DNA from: Mangrovicella endophytica
Lineage (GTDB): Bacteria > Pseudomonadota > Alphaproteobacteria > Rhizobiales > Rhizobiaceae
DNA: 64,000 nt
Reading direction: 5' to 3'
Assembly (NCBI RefSeq): GCF_002893625.1
Contig: NZ_PKMZ01000001.1
Location: 372,001 to 436,000, forward strand
In this document: positions 37,662 to 46,903 of the stretch, in pieces
Numbering within the stretch: position 1 is the stretch's first letter
Layout of the letters: the number at the start of each line of letters is the position of its first letter
The notes under the pieces: generated by a model
The model's database searches: none
Seen by the model: the letters and a program-made list of their open reading frames with translations, nothing else
What the model was told of the DNA's origin: nothing
Translations under genes and position numbers: made by a program

Positions 37662-37886
37662 ATGTCCAAGCATCCCAAGACATCGACGCCAAACGACAAG
37701 GATCTGATCCAGAATCCGGGTATCGGCGCGAGCAAGGGCGCCACTATGGCCGGCGCGACGCCTGAAGATATCGCCGACGTGCAGGGCGAGAACACGATCG
37801 AGGGCGATCTTGCGAACGACACCAATCCGCAAGGCGGGATCGACAAGGCGGAGGCACTGAACGCGGAAGGCCAACTGCGGCGCTGA
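37662..37886 (+). CDS. Hydrophilin-like small protein 3
   Basis: 74 residues, MSKHPKTSTPNDKDLIQNPG... ending NAEGQLRR. No Cys, Trp, Tyr or Phe; 9 Gly and 9 Asp/Glu-rich positions. A central segment (ATPEDIADVQGENTIEGDLANDTNPQGG, cut here to ATPEDIADVQGENTIEG) could form a short helix, unlike its neighbours. The ATG is four bases past the previous stop, and AGGAGG lies 11-16 bases before it. Part of the four-gene stress cassette. I know of similar rhizobial proteins without a described function. Confidence 0.72.
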   Translation: MSKHPKTSTPNDKDLIQNPGIGASKGATMAGATPEDIADVQGENTIEGDLANDTNPQGGIDKAEALNAEGQLRR

Positions 37887-37923
37887 AGCCGGGGGCCGGC
37901 CTCTGCAACATGGGAGATGAGTG

Positions 37924-38154
37924 ATGCAGGCGAAGAAGACGCATGAGCAGATGCTCCGCACGCTGGAGCGCAAGGACGATCTTCCCGACGAACGCCGCCT
38001 CGACGCCGAGGCTCATGCTATCGGGCAAGACGACGCGGTGCATCATCCAAAGCCCGGCGTGCGCGAGAGCGAATTTCCGGTCAGCCGCGGCGGCATGAAC
38101 CAGGAAAGCCGGCACAACAAGCACAACGACGGCGGTAGCGGCGGCAAGGCCTGA
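37924..38154 (+). CDS. Hydrophilin-like small protein 4
   Basis: 76 residues, MQAKKTHEQMLRTLERKDDL... ending NDGGSGGKA. The N-terminal half is a charged amphipathic helix, the C-terminal half is Gly/Asn/His-rich and disordered (SRGGMNQESRHNKHNDGG). No Cys or Trp. GGGAGATGAG precedes the ATG at 37924; a GTG three bases earlier is also possible. It lies 37 bases after protein 3 and closes the cassette. The helical start resembles small stress proteins of rhizobia, but no named family is certain. Confidence 0.74.
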   Translation: MQAKKTHEQMLRTLERKDDLPDERRLDAEAHAIGQDDAVHHPKPGVRESEFPVSRGGMNQESRHNKHNDGGSGGKA

Positions 38155-38279
38155 CTAGAGGCGCCGCGACCACGACAATCAAAGCCAGTGCGCCGGGCGC
38201 TTGAGGGCGTCCGACGACGGGAGCTCGGACCGCGTTTACCGACTTTCCGCGATGCCGGACCCATCTGCTTGTGACGCCG

Positions 38280-38330
38280 TTGACGGTTCGTTAATGGTCG
38301 AGAGGAAGGCACGTCTTTTGCAAGACGTGC
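38280..38330. promoter_or_regulatory. CtrA-like site and a 9-bp hairpin upstream of the LysM protein gene
   Basis: TTGA-N7-TTAA (38280-38294) differs by one base from the CtrA consensus and could equally be a -35 box (TTGACG). Fifteen bases on, GCACGTCTT-TTGC-AAGACGTGC (38309-38330) is a perfect inverted repeat 25 bases before the start codon. It could be an operator or a leader hairpin limiting translation. Confidence 0.4.
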
Positions 38331-38354
38331 TGCAAGCTTCGATTGGTTCTGGTT

Positions 38355-40793
38355 ATGAAGCGCAAGGCCCTCGGCATCCTGATCATCTGCGGTCTGCTTC
38401 TGGTGGCAATCGTCGCCGGCTACTGGGACATGCTGAGTTCGGAGCGCATGCGCATCAGCCGCGATGAGCCGGGCGCCGAAACCAAGCCCGTGACGCAGGG
38501 GCAGCCGCCTGCCGCAACAACGCCCGCACCCGGCTCGCCCGCCGCGGGGACGCCCGGAACGCCGGCTTCTGCGCCGAGCGCTGCTCCCGCCGACCCTGCG
38601 TCACCAAACCAGGCGGCCCCCCAGACGGGTGAGAATGCCGGTGCGGGCGGTACCGCGACGGCGGCCGGCACTACGGACGGCGCTACAGCTGGTGCCGCTT
38701 TGCCTGGAACCGCTTCGTCTAGCATCCCGACCACGAGCGACAGCGCCGCCGCACCAGCCGCACCAGCCGCACCAGCCGCACCAGTCGCACCAGTCGCACC
38801 AGTCGCACCAGCCGATGTCGCTGCAACAGAACCGGGTGATGGCGCTACGGCAAATGCGGGCAGTGCGGAGTCGACTGCGCAGCCCGCCTCCGAACAGTCG
38901 GCTGCAGGACAGACGACGGCCCTGCCGGACAGCGCTGCGCAAACGGCGCCCTCAGCCACGGCCGCGGATGAACCGGCGACGGCCCCGAGCGATGGGCAGG
39001 CCGCCGCGCCTGCTGCCTCGGCCGCCGCGTCCGCCGCTCCGGGCGAGGTTCCGAGCTTCGACGTCCTGCGCGTCGAGCCGAATGGTTCGACGGTTCTGGC
39101 CGGGCAGGCGCCGGCGCATGCGGATGTCGCGCTGGTTGACGGCGCCAAGACGCTGGGCAGTGCCAAGGCAGGTCCCGACGGTGCCTTTGCCATCGTGCTG
39201 GACGAGCCGCTCGCCAAGGGCGACCACCAGATGCGCCTCGTCGCCAAGGCGGCCGACGGCAAGGCGGTCACCTCGAAGGAGACTGCCGTCGTCAGCGTGC
39301 CCGAAAGCGGCCGCGAGAGCGAGCTGCTGGCGATGGTGGATGCGCCGGATGCACCGGCCCGGCTGATCAACCGGCCGGCTGCGGAAATGCCTGGCGAGGG
39401 AGATCCGGCAGCCGCGACCGCAACGGCAACTTCGGACAAGGCGGCTGATGCCGAGGCACCTGCGGAGGGCGCCTCCGACGCTGCAATGGCGCCGAACGGC
39501 GCAACGGCGGCCGCTTCGAACGCAGCGGACGTGGCAACGGTAAACGGCACCCCGGCCACCACAGCGGCAGACACGGCGTCACCGGAAGGACCGGCGGGGT
39601 CATCGCAGCCCGTGGAAACGGCGGCCGCTGCCGACACCACTGCCGCTGCTGCAGGCGAGGGCGCCGCTGGCGCTGCCGGCGAAAGCACGGCGCCGGCTGC
39701 TACCGCTTCCAATCCCGGCGGCATCGTCGCCGTCGAGGCCGTGGAGGTCGAGAACGGCCGCGTCTATGTCGCCGGTGCAGGCGGGACGGCCGCGTCGGTG
39801 CGGATCTATCTCGACAACAAGCTGCTCGGCGAAGCCCCGGTCAAGGACGGCCGCTTCCTGATCACCGCGACGAGCGATGTCGCGAAAGGCGAGCATCTCG
39901 TGCGCGCCGACGCGGTCGGTGCCGACGGCGCGGTGCGCTCGCGCGCCGAAGTGCCCTTCTTCCGGCCCGAAGGCGAAGCCGTGGCGGCCGTTGCGCCGCC
40001 GCAGGGCGCAGATGCTGCCGTGGCTGCAGCGCCGGTCGAGACCGCTACGGAGGCGGGTGGCGGCTCGGCGGCCGATGCCCCCAACAAGGCCGACACTCAG
40101 CCGGCGGCCGCTGCTTCGGCGGACAGCCAGTCCGGCAAGGACGCCTCGCAGGGTGCGTCCGAGAGCGTAGCGGCATCAGCCGCGCCGACCGCGCCGCAGG
40201 CGTCGAGCACAAACAGTGCTGCTGAAACCGCGACGCCTGACGCCACGCCTTCACAGGGCGCGATCACGGCAGACACGTCCTTGCCGCCGGCGGTCGCAGC
40301 ACCGCAGGACCATCAAACCGCAAGGGGCACATCCACGCCAACCGGCACTTCGGCGACCGGCGCTGCAGGGTCCAACGCGGCCGCGGGAGACAGCACGGCG
40401 CCGGCCGAGGTGGCGGCTGCGGACAAACCGGCCGACGCCGGCTCATCCGCCGCGACTGTCTCGCAGACACCCACCGCAGCGGCCGAGACAGCGGCGGGAT
40501 CGTCCAGCACGGAAGCAACGGCCGCTCCCGACGCAGCCGCAAAGGATGCCATTCCGGTCAACCGGCAGGCGGCGCTGCAGGACGTCGATGCCCGCGTCAT
40601 CATCCGCAAGGGGGATTCACTGTGGCGCATCTCGCGGCAAAGTTACGGCCGTGGTATCCGCTACACCGTGATTTATCTCGCCAATGGCGACCAAATCCGC
40701 GATCCGAACCTTATCTATCCGGGACAGGTATTCCGCGTGCCGCAGGACAAGGAGGGTTCGTCCCCGTCGCCCTCGGCCGCCAAGCCCGGATAA
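38355..40793 (+). CDS. Membrane-anchored Ala/Pro-rich protein with two Ig-like domains and a C-terminal LysM domain
   Basis: 812 residues. N-terminal helix [21 protein letters not shown] anchors it in the inner membrane. A long low-complexity Ala/Pro/Thr region follows, including a nine-base DNA repeat. Two similar beta domains are at about residues 232-318 ([29 protein letters not shown]) and 456-540 ([29 protein letters not shown]), each followed by a G-HLVR/HQMRL motif; they look like bacterial Ig-like repeats. A LysM domain closes the protein ([33 protein letters not shown], about residues 746-800), which binds peptidoglycan. So it bridges membrane and cell wall. The ATG at 38355 is preferred to a TTG 12 bases earlier; the ribosome site is weak. 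Confidence 0.87.
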   Translation: MKRKALGILIICGLLLVAIVAGYWDMLSSERMRISRDEPGAETKPVTQGQPPAATTPAPGSPAAGTPGTPASAPSAAPADPASPNQAAPQTGENAGAGGTATAAGTTDGATAGAALPGTASSSIPTTSDSAAAPAAPAAPAAPVAPVAPVAPADVAATEPGDGATANAGSAESTAQPASEQSAAGQTTALPDSAAQTAPSATAADEPATAPSDGQAAAPAASAAASAAPGEVPSFDVLRVEPNGSTVLAGQAPAHADVALVDGAKTLGSAKAGPDGAFAIVLDEPLAKGDHQMRLVAKAADGKAVTSKETAVVSVPESGRESELLAMVDAPDAPARLINRPAAEMPGEGDPAAATATATSDKAADAEAPAEGASDAAMAPNGATAAASNAADVATVNGTPATTAADTASPEGPAGSSQPVETAAAADTTAAAAGEGAAGAAGESTAPAATASNPGGIVAVEAVEVENGRVYVAGAGGTAASVRIYLDNKLLGEAPVKDGRFLITATSDVAKGEHLVRADAVGADGAVRSRAEVPFFRPEGEAVAAVAPPQGADAAVAAAPVETATEAGGGSAADAPNKADTQPAAAASADSQSGKDASQGASESVAASAAPTAPQASSTNSAAETATPDATPSQGAITADTSLPPAVAAPQDHQTARGTSTPTGTSATGAAGSNAAAGDSTAPAEVAAADKPADAGSSAATVSQTPTAAAETAAGSSSTEATAAPDAAAKDAIPVNRQAALQDVDARVIIRKGDSLWRISRQSYGRGIRYTVIYLANGDQIRDPNLIYPGQVFRVPQDKEGSSPSPSAAKPG
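38751..38813 (+). repeat. Seven tandem 9-bp units encoding Ala-Pro-(Ala/Val)
   Basis: GCACCAGCC or GCACCAGTC repeats seven times without a gap inside the LysM protein gene. It stays in frame, so copy-number change by slippage would lengthen or shorten the spacer by three residues at a time. Confidence 0.85.
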
Positions 40794-40826
40794 TCGTCGG
40801 CACAGGGCCGGCCCAACCAGATCAGC

Positions 40827-42773
40827 ATGAATGAAGACGCGGCGGAGCCTTCCGCCGCGTCTTCGCGTCATTGGATAGACCCGTTGTCCCAAATCAGAAC
40901 CGTCTCGGGTGACCGGGGCTCCACCCTTTCCACGCTGCGCAACCTCTGGCCCTATATGTGGCCGAGCGAGCGTCCGGACCTGCGCGCGCGGGTCCTGTGG
41001 GCATCGTTCTACCTCGTGCTCGCCAAGATCCTGACGGTGCTCATCCCCTACTTCTTCAAGTGGGCGACGGATGCGCTGGATGGGGCGAACAGCGCGCGCG
41101 AATGGCTGCCGCTGGTTCTCACCGGCGCGATCACGCTGGTGGTCGCCTATAACGTCGCCCGCATCGTCTCGGTGGCCCTCAATCAGTTGCGGGACGCGCT
41201 TTTCGCCAGCGTCGGCCAATATGCGGTGCGCCAGCTCGCCTATCGCACCTTCGTGCATCTGCACGCGCTGTCGCTGCGCTTCCACCTGGAGCGGCGAACC
41301 GGCGGCCTGTCGCGCATCATTGAGCGCGGCACCAAGGGGATCGAAGCGATCGTCCGCTTCACCATCCTCAACAGCATCCCGACGGTGCTGGAATTCGCGC
41401 TGACGGCCGGCATCTTCGCCTTTGCCTACGGCGTCTCGTACCTGCTCGTCGTGGTGCTGACGGTGATCGCCTATTGCTGGTTCACCGTCGTTGCCAGCGA
41501 CTGGCGGATCAACATCCGCCGCGACATGAACGAGTCCGACACTGACGCCAACAGCAAGGCGATCGACAGCCTCCTCAACTTCGAGACGGTAAAGTACTTC
41601 GGCAACGAGGCGATGGAGGCGGAGCGCTTCGACCGCTCGATGGCGCGCTACGAGGTCGCCGCCACCAAGATCTGGACCTCGCTCGGCTGGCTGAACTTCG
41701 GCCAGGGCGTGATCTTCGCCATCGGTATGGCGGCCGCCATGGTGATGTCGGCGCTGGAGGTGAGGGCGGGCACCCAGACGCTCGGCGACTTCGTCTTCAT
41801 CAACGCGCTCCTGATGCAGCTCTCGATCCCGCTGAACTTCATCGGCTTCGTGTATCGCGAGATCCGTCAGGGTCTGACCGACATCGAGGCGATGTTCGAG
41901 CTCCTCGACGTCGCGCCGGAGGTGCAGGATGCGCCGAATGCCACGCCGCTCGTCGTCAGCGAAGGCCGCATCCGTTTCGAGAATGTGCGGTTCGGCTACG
42001 ATCCGGCGCGCGAAATCCTCAAGGGCATCAGCTTCGAGGTGCCGCCGGGCAAGTCCGTCGCCATCGTCGGCCCGTCCGGTGCCGGCAAGTCGACGATCTC
42101 GCGGCTGCTCTTCCGCTTCTACGACGTCTCGTCCGGCCGCATCACCATCGATGGTCAGGACCTCGCCTCCGTCTCGCAGGAGAGCGTGCGCGCCGCCATC
42201 GGCATCGTCCCGCAGGACACGGTGCTGTTCAACGACACGATCCTCTACAACATCCGCTACGGACGCCCCTCGGCGAGCGAGGCGGAGGTGCACCGCGCCG
42301 CCGAGCTGGCGCAGATCGAGGGCTTCATCCGGCAGCTGCCGGAGGGGTTCTCCTCCATGGTCGGCGAACGCGGTTTGAAGCTGTCCGGCGGCGAGAAGCA
42401 GCGCGTCGCCATTGCCCGCACGATCCTGAAGGCGCCGCCGATCCTCGTTCTCGACGAGGCGACCTCGGCGCTCGACACGCATACGGAGCAGGAGATCCAG
42501 TCGGCGCTGGACCTCGTCTCCCGGGAGCGCACGACGCTGACCATCGCGCACCGCCTGTCGACCATTGTCGACGCCGACGAGATCATCGTCCTGAAGGCGG
42601 GTGAGATCGTCGAGCGCGGTTCGCATCGCAGCCTCCTTGCAGCCGGCGGCCTCTATGCCGAAATGTGGACGATGCAGCGCGAGGCGACGGAGGCCGAGGA
42701 AGTCCTGCGGCGGGCGAAGGAAGCTGATGCGCTGGGCGTTCTGGATCGCCGGCGCCCGGCCGAGATCGTTTGA
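40827..42773 (+). CDS. Atm1/HMT1-type ABC exporter (fused membrane and ATPase domains)
   Basis: 648 residues. The N-terminal third to half holds six helices (first helix region RVLWASFYLVLAKILTVLIPYFFKW); the motifs of the Atm1/ABCB7 class are present: ALRFHLERRTGGLSRIIERGTKGIEAI and SLLNFETVKYFGNEAMEAERFD. The ATPase half has Walker [10 protein letters not shown], signature LSGGEKQRVAIARTI, Walker B ILVLDEATSALD and the switch AHRLST. Relatives export glutathione-linked sulfur or heavy-metal conjugates and support iron-sulfur and metal homeostasis. A 14-bp perfect hairpin covers codons 3-13, so the true start could be later, for example the TTG at 40884; an ATG start at 40827 is kept by default. 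Confidence 0.93.
   Translation: MNEDAAEPSAASSRHWIDPLSQIRTVSGDRGSTLSTLRNLWPYMWPSERPDLRARVLWASFYLVLAKILTVLIPYFFKWATDALDGANSAREWLPLVLTGAITLVVAYNVARIVSVALNQLRDALFASVGQYAVRQLAYRTFVHLHALSLRFHLERRTGGLSRIIERGTKGIEAIVRFTILNSIPTVLEFALTAGIFAFAYGVSYLLVVVLTVIAYCWFTVVASDWRINIRRDMNESDTDANSKAIDSLLNFETVKYFGNEAMEAERFDRSMARYEVAATKIWTSLGWLNFGQGVIFAIGMAAAMVMSALEVRAGTQTLGDFVFINALLMQLSIPLNFIGFVYREIRQGLTDIEAMFELLDVAPEVQDAPNATPLVVSEGRIRFENVRFGYDPAREILKGISFEVPPGKSVAIVGPSGAGKSTISRLLFRFYDVSSGRITIDGQDLASVSQESVRAAIGIVPQDTVLFNDTILYNIRYGRPSASEAEVHRAAELAQIEGFIRQLPEGFSSMVGERGLKLSGGEKQRVAIARTILKAPPILVLDEATSALDTHTEQEIQSALDLVSRERTTLTIAHRLSTIVDADEIIVLKAGEIVERGSHRSLLAAGGLYAEMWTMQREATEAEEVLRRAKEADALGVLDRRRPAEIV
40833..40864 (+). 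repeat. Perfect 14-bp inverted repeat over the start of the Atm1-type gene
   Basis: GAAGACGCGGCGGA (40833-40846), loop GCCT, TCCGCCGCGTCTTC (40851-40864). It starts six bases after the annotated ATG and 40 bases after the stop of the LysM gene. There is no T-run after it. It may terminate or stabilise the LysM mRNA, or block initiation of the exporter. Confidence 0.7.
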
Positions 42774-42898
42774 CGGCCCGGTCTGCCGCAATGGCGGCAG
42801 GGGTGGCATGACCCGGCAAGACTTGCCTCGCCGTCCCCGGATCGCCTATGCCCTTGCACCAGTCGTCGCCGGCTGCAGGGCCGCACCCGTGCCTGAAA

Positions 42899-42918
42899 GG
42901 CGCGTCTCAAGACGCGCC
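42899..42918 (+). repeat. Perfect hairpin just upstream of psd
   Basis: GGCGCGTCT (42899-42907), CA, AGACGCGCC (42910-42918). It ends about 20 bases before the psd start and just before its GGAGAAG ribosome site. Terminator of the exporter gene without T-run, or a leader structure of psd. Confidence 0.55.
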
Positions 42919-42938
42919 GCCATCGGAGAAGCTGACGC

Positions 42939-43637
42939 TTGAACATCATCGACTCGATCCGCAACGCCCTCGTGCCGATCCATCGCGCCGGCTATCCATT
43001 CATCGCAGGCTTCTTCATCGCGTCGGTCGTGCTCGGCTTCCTGTGGCAGCCGCTGTTCTGGATCGGGCTGATGCTGACGCTGTGGTGCGCCTACTTCTTC
43101 CGCGACCCGGAGCGCGTCACGCCCATCGCCGATCATCTCGCCGTCAGCCCGGCGGATGGGCGCGTCTCGCTCGTCGGCCACGCCGCGCCGCCGGCTGAGC
43201 TCGGGCTCGGCACCGAGCCGATGCTGCGCATCTCGGTGTTCATGAACGTCTTCGATTGCCACGTGAACCGCGCGCCGATGCGCGGCAAGATCGCCCGCAT
43301 CGCTTATCGCGAGGGCGAGTTCCGCAATGCCGAGCTCGACAAGGCGAGCGACGTCAACGAGCGCAATTCGCTGGTGATCGACACGCCACAGGGCGAGATC
43401 GGCGTTGTCCAGATCGCTGGCCTGGTGGCGCGGCGGATCATCTGCTTCTCCGCATCCGGCGACCGTCTGGAGGCGGGCGAGCGCTTCGGCCTCATCCGCT
43501 TCGGCTCGCGTCTCGACATCTATTTCCCCGACGGCGCGCAGCCGCGCGTCGCGGAAGGCCAGCGCGCTTATGCCGGTGAGACGGTGATCGCCGAGTTCGG
43601 CGATGGTCTTCGCCGCTGGGCGTCGCGGCGGGACTGA
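42939..43637 (+). CDS. psd: Phosphatidylserine decarboxylase proenzyme
   Basis: 232 residues, the short (PSD-A) form common in alphaproteobacteria. Hydrophobic N-terminal helices ([28 protein letters not shown]), the core [64 protein letters not shown] and the self-cleavage site [11 protein letters not shown]. Cleavage between G189 and S190 makes the pyruvoyl group. It decarboxylates phosphatidylserine to phosphatidylethanolamine at the inner membrane. The start codon is TTG, chosen because GGAGAAG lies at the right spacing and the family starts there; no ATG alternative exists before the conserved region. Confidence 0.95.
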   Translation: MNIIDSIRNALVPIHRAGYPFIAGFFIASVVLGFLWQPLFWIGLMLTLWCAYFFRDPERVTPIADHLAVSPADGRVSLVGHAAPPAELGLGTEPMLRISVFMNVFDCHVNRAPMRGKIARIAYREGEFRNAELDKASDVNERNSLVIDTPQGEIGVVQIAGLVARRIICFSASGDRLEAGERFGLIRFGSRLDIYFPDGAQPRVAEGQRAYAGETVIAEFGDGLRRWASRRD

Positions 43638-43642
43638 CGGCG

Positions 43643-44461
43643 ATGGAGTCGCCGTTCCCGCCCTTTGGTCCGGACGACGAAGACGTCGAGGCACCGCCGC
43701 CACGCCGGCGCATCCCGATCCGCCACATCGTGCCGAACGTCATCACCCTGCTCGCCATCTGCGCGGGGATGACCGGCATCCGCCTCGCCTTCGAGGGACG
43801 CTTCACGCTGGCCGTCGGCATGGTGCTCGGCGCCGCCTTCCTGGATGGCATCGACGGTCGCATCGCGCGGATGCTGAAGGGCCAGAGCCGCTTCGGCGCC
43901 GAGATGGATTCGCTCGCCGACATCGTCAATTTCGGCGTCGCGCCGGCGCTCGTCCTCTACGCCTACACGATGCACGATGCCGGCTCGTTCGGCTGGATCG
44001 CCGGGCTACTCTACACCACAGCCTGTGCGCTGCGCCTCGCCCGCTTCAACACCATGCTGGACGAGCCGCAGCGGCCGAAATGGCAGACTGCCTTCTTCGT
44101 CGGCGTGCCGGCGCCGGCCGGTGCGGGACTGGCGCTCTTCCCCGTCTATATCAGCCTCAGCGGCTTCGATCTCGGCTATGACGAACTCGCGGCATCGGCA
44201 TCGGCCGTCTACCTGCTTCTCATCGGCTTCCTGATGGCGAGCCGGCTGCCGACCTGGTCCGGCAAGACGATCGGCATGCGCGTGCGCCGCGATCTGGTGA
44301 TGCCGGTTATCCTGGCCTTCGTGCTCTATGTCGCGCTGCTGCTGAGCTTCTTCTGGGAAACGCTGACGCTGACGGCGGTCGCCTATTTCGTCTCGATCAT
44401 CTTCTCGGTGAGGGCCTACAACCGGCGTGCCGCGCGGGGGCCGGAGACGATCGACGACTGA
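43643..44461 (+). CDS. pssA: CDP-diacylglycerol-serine O-phosphatidyltransferase
   Basis: 272 residues. The CDP-alcohol phosphotransferase signature is present as DGIDGRIARMLKGQSRFGAEMDSLADIVNFGVAPA (D-G-x2-A-R-x8-G-x3-D-x3-D). About six or seven hydrophobic helices follow. It makes phosphatidylserine from CDP-diacylglycerol and serine, supplying Psd encoded five bases upstream. Together they give phosphatidylethanolamine. The N-terminal 25 residues are acidic and Pro-rich, cytoplasmic. Confidence 0.95.
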   Translation: MESPFPPFGPDDEDVEAPPPRRRIPIRHIVPNVITLLAICAGMTGIRLAFEGRFTLAVGMVLGAAFLDGIDGRIARMLKGQSRFGAEMDSLADIVNFGVAPALVLYAYTMHDAGSFGWIAGLLYTTACALRLARFNTMLDEPQRPKWQTAFFVGVPAPAGAGLALFPVYISLSGFDLGYDELAASASAVYLLLIGFLMASRLPTWSGKTIGMRVRRDLVMPVILAFVLYVALLLSFFWETLTLTAVAYFVSIIFSVRAYNRRAARGPETIDD

Positions 44462-44533
44462 CCGCCGGCTGCCGCACTGTGGCGCTGCATCATCGACTGT
44501 CGGACGTTCGTCGATGATCCGGAAAAAGCTGCC

Positions 44534-45274
44534 TCAGGCCGGATCGCGATAGTCGAGAAAGCGGTTCTGGCGGACATCGAAGAGCTTGCCCGTCTCCGTG
44601 ACGTCAGGAAAGGCGAGGGGCACGATTCTGGCAGCCACCTCGCGGGCCGTCGGCAGCGTCTTCGGATCCTCGCCCGGCATCGCTTGCGCGCGCATGGCGG
44701 TGCGGGTCGCACCGGGATTGACCGAGTTGACGCGCAGAGCTGAGTTCATCGTCTCGTTGGCCCAGGAGCGCACCAGTGCCTCGTCCGCCGCCTTGGTGGC
44801 GGCATAGAGCGCCCAGAAGGCCTTGGCGGAATGTGCCGCGCCCGAAGACATGACGATGGCGCGGCCGGCATCGGACTTGCGCAGCAGCGGGTCGAGCGAG
44901 CGGATCAGCCGCCATGTCGCGGTGATGTTCACCGTGACCGTCTTCTCGAAGGTCTTCGCCTCGATATGGCCGATTGGGGCAAGCACGCCGAGCAGGCCGG
45001 CATTGGCGACGAAGACGTCGAGCTTGCCCCACCGATCGGCGATGGCGCCGCCGAGCCGGTCGATGCCACCCATGTCGGTCAGATCCAGCGGCACCAGCGT
45101 CGTGCTCCCGCCGGCCGACTTGATCTCGTCGTCGAGTTCCTCGAGCCCGCCGACGGTGCGCGCGACGGCGATCACATGCGCGCCCTCGGCGGCAAGGCCC
45201 TTGGCGATCTGGTAGCCGATCCCGCGCGAGGCGCCGGTCACGACGGCGAGCCGCCCCGAAAGACGCCCCGCCAT
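44534..45274 (-). CDS. Short-chain dehydrogenase/reductase
   Basis: 246 residues, classical SDR. Nucleotide loop VVTGASRGIGYQIAKGLAAEG (TGxxxGIG), NAG of the central sheet (FVANAGLLGVLAPIG), catalytic Ser in IVMSSGAAHSAKAFWALYAATKAADEALV with Tyr and Lys of YxxxK (YAATK). The C-terminus holds VNPGATRTAMRAQAMPGEDPKTLP. Substrate is unknown; similar proteins follow purF in several Rhizobiales and are annotated generically. The start ATG overlaps the purF stop by one base, so the two are cotranscribed. Confidence 0.92.
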   Translation of the reverse strand: MAGRLSGRLAVVTGASRGIGYQIAKGLAAEGAHVIAVARTVGGLEELDDEIKSAGGSTTLVPLDLTDMGGIDRLGGAIADRWGKLDVFVANAGLLGVLAPIGHIEAKTFEKTVTVNITATWRLIRSLDPLLRKSDAGRAIVMSSGAAHSAKAFWALYAATKAADEALVRSWANETMNSALRVNSVNPGATRTAMRAQAMPGEDPKTLPTAREVAARIVPLAFPDVTETGKLFDVRQNRFLDYRDPA

Positions 45275-46725
45275 CAGCCGGCTCCGCCCAGCAGCGACAG
45301 CTGCCGCACATTGTCGGCGCCTTCGAGGTCGGTCAGCGAGGTCGGATAGTCGCCGGTGAAGCAAGCGTCGCAGAACTGCGGCGCATGCGCGTTGCGCGAC
45401 GGCTCATTGACGGCGCGGTAAAGGCCGTCGATCGACAGGAAGGCCAGCGAATCGACCTTGATGAAGTCTGCCATCTCCTCGACGGTCATGCGCGAGGCCA
45501 GCAGCTTGCCGGTCTCCGGCGTGTCGACGCCGTAGAAGCAGCTCGCCCGCGTCGGCGGGCTGGCGATGCGCATATGCACCTCGGCAGCGCCGGCGTCGCG
45601 CACCATCTGCACGATCTTCTGCGAGGTGGTACCGCGGACGATCGAATCGTCAACGAGGACGATGCGTTTGCCCTCGATCATGCTGCGGTTGGCGTTGTGC
45701 TTCAGCTTCACGCCCATGTGCCGGATCGAATCGGTCGGCTGGATGAATGTGCGGCCGACATAGTGGTTGCGGATGATGCCAAGCTCGAAGGGCAGGCCCG
45801 CTTCCTGCGCGTAGCCGATCGCCGCGGGTACGCCGGAGTCAGGCACAGGCACGACAATATCGGCTGCGTCCTTGCTCTCGCGTGCGAGCTCCGCGCCGAT
45901 CCGCTTGCGGATATCGTAGACGTTGCGGCCCTCGATGTTCGAATCGGGCCGCGCGAAATAGACATATTCGAAGATGCAGAAGCGCGGACGGCGCGCCTGG
46001 AAGGGGAACAGGCTCTCAATGCCGTTCTCCGTCACGATCACCATCTCGCCGGGCGAGACGTCGCGCACGAAGTCGGCGCCGATGATGTCGAGCGCGCAGG
46101 TCTCGGAGGCCAGGACCGGCGAGCCCTCGAAGTCGCCGAGCACCAGCGGACGGATGCCGAGCGGATCACGCACGCCGACCATCTTGCCCGGCACCAGGCC
46201 GACCAGCGAGAAGGCACCCTCCAGCCGCGACAGCGCGTCGATCAGCTTGTCGACGAAGAGGCGGGCGCCGCTGGTGGCGACGAGGTGGAGGATCGTCTCG
46301 GTATCGGAGGTCGAGGAGAAGATCGAGCCGCGCCGCTGCAACTCGCGCTGCACCGTCATGGCGTTGGTGATGTTGCCGTTGTGGGCGACCGCGAAGCCGC
46401 CGGCCGACAGCTCGGCAAAGAAGGGCTGCACGTTGCGCAGGCCGCCACCGCCGGTCGTGGAATAGCGCGTATGGCCGATGGCGCTTTCGCCGGGCAGGCG
46501 CTCCAGCACCGACTGGCGGGTGAAGGTGTCGCCGATCAGGCCGGAATGGCGTTCGACATGGAACTGTGTGCCGTCGAAGGTGACGATGCCGGCCGCTTCC
46601 TGCCCGCGATGCTGCAGGGCGTGCAGACCCAGAGTCACCAGCGCAGCCGCATCCGGCCGCTGGAAAATGCCGAAGACCCCGCATTCCTCATGCAGGGTAT
46701 CATCATCGAACGGCGTCTCGCCCAT
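45274..46725 (-). CDS. purF: Amidophosphoribosyltransferase
   Basis: 483 residues. A 14-residue propeptide (MGETPFDDDTLHEE) is followed by the N-terminal nucleophile C15 in ECGVFGIFQRPDAAALVTLGLHALQHRGQEAAGI. The PRPP-binding segment is RIVLVDDSIVRGTTSQKIV. Cys residues of the C-terminal domain (SCFYGVDTPE, CDACFTGDYP) match the iron-sulfur type seen in Bacillus PurF. It catalyses the first committed purine step, replacing the pyrophosphate of PRPP by ammonia from Gln. cvpA two genes upstream is a common partner. Confidence 0.97.
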   Translation of the reverse strand: MGETPFDDDTLHEECGVFGIFQRPDAAALVTLGLHALQHRGQEAAGIVTFDGTQFHVERHSGLIGDTFTRQSVLERLPGESAIGHTRYSTTGGGGLRNVQPFFAELSAGGFAVAHNGNITNAMTVQRELQRRGSIFSSTSDTETILHLVATSGARLFVDKLIDALSRLEGAFSLVGLVPGKMVGVRDPLGIRPLVLGDFEGSPVLASETCALDIIGADFVRDVSPGEMVIVTENGIESLFPFQARRPRFCIFEYVYFARPDSNIEGRNVYDIRKRIGAELARESKDAADIVVPVPDSGVPAAIGYAQEAGLPFELGIIRNHYVGRTFIQPTDSIRHMGVKLKHNANRSMIEGKRIVLVDDSIVRGTTSQKIVQMVRDAGAAEVHMRIASPPTRASCFYGVDTPETGKLLASRMTVEEMADFIKVDSLAFLSIDGLYRAVNEPSRNAHAPQFCDACFTGDYPTSLTDLEGADNVRQLSLLGGAG

Positions 46726-46903
46726 GGAAACGTTCCATTGCTGCAGCCAGGCGGTGCCCGGCAGCTTCGCATTCAGCCCGCGATCTCTCGCAGCCGCGAA
46801 GGAAGGTCGAAGGACTTCAAATGGTCGAAGCGCAAGCGAAAGTCCAGTCGCTTGAAAGGATTCCAGTTTTCACAGGGTGAACGGACCGGCGCCGTGAGCG
46901 GAC

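Noticed and set aside
38751-38813. Possible CRISPR-like repeat array
   Set aside because: Nine-base units without spacers, in frame within a coding sequence; a simple tandem repeat, not CRISPR.
40617-42809. 730-codon minus-strand frame over the Atm1-type exporter
   Set aside because: Antisense to a protein with all ABC motifs intact; composition is the His/Asp/Arg/Leu mix typical of shadows.
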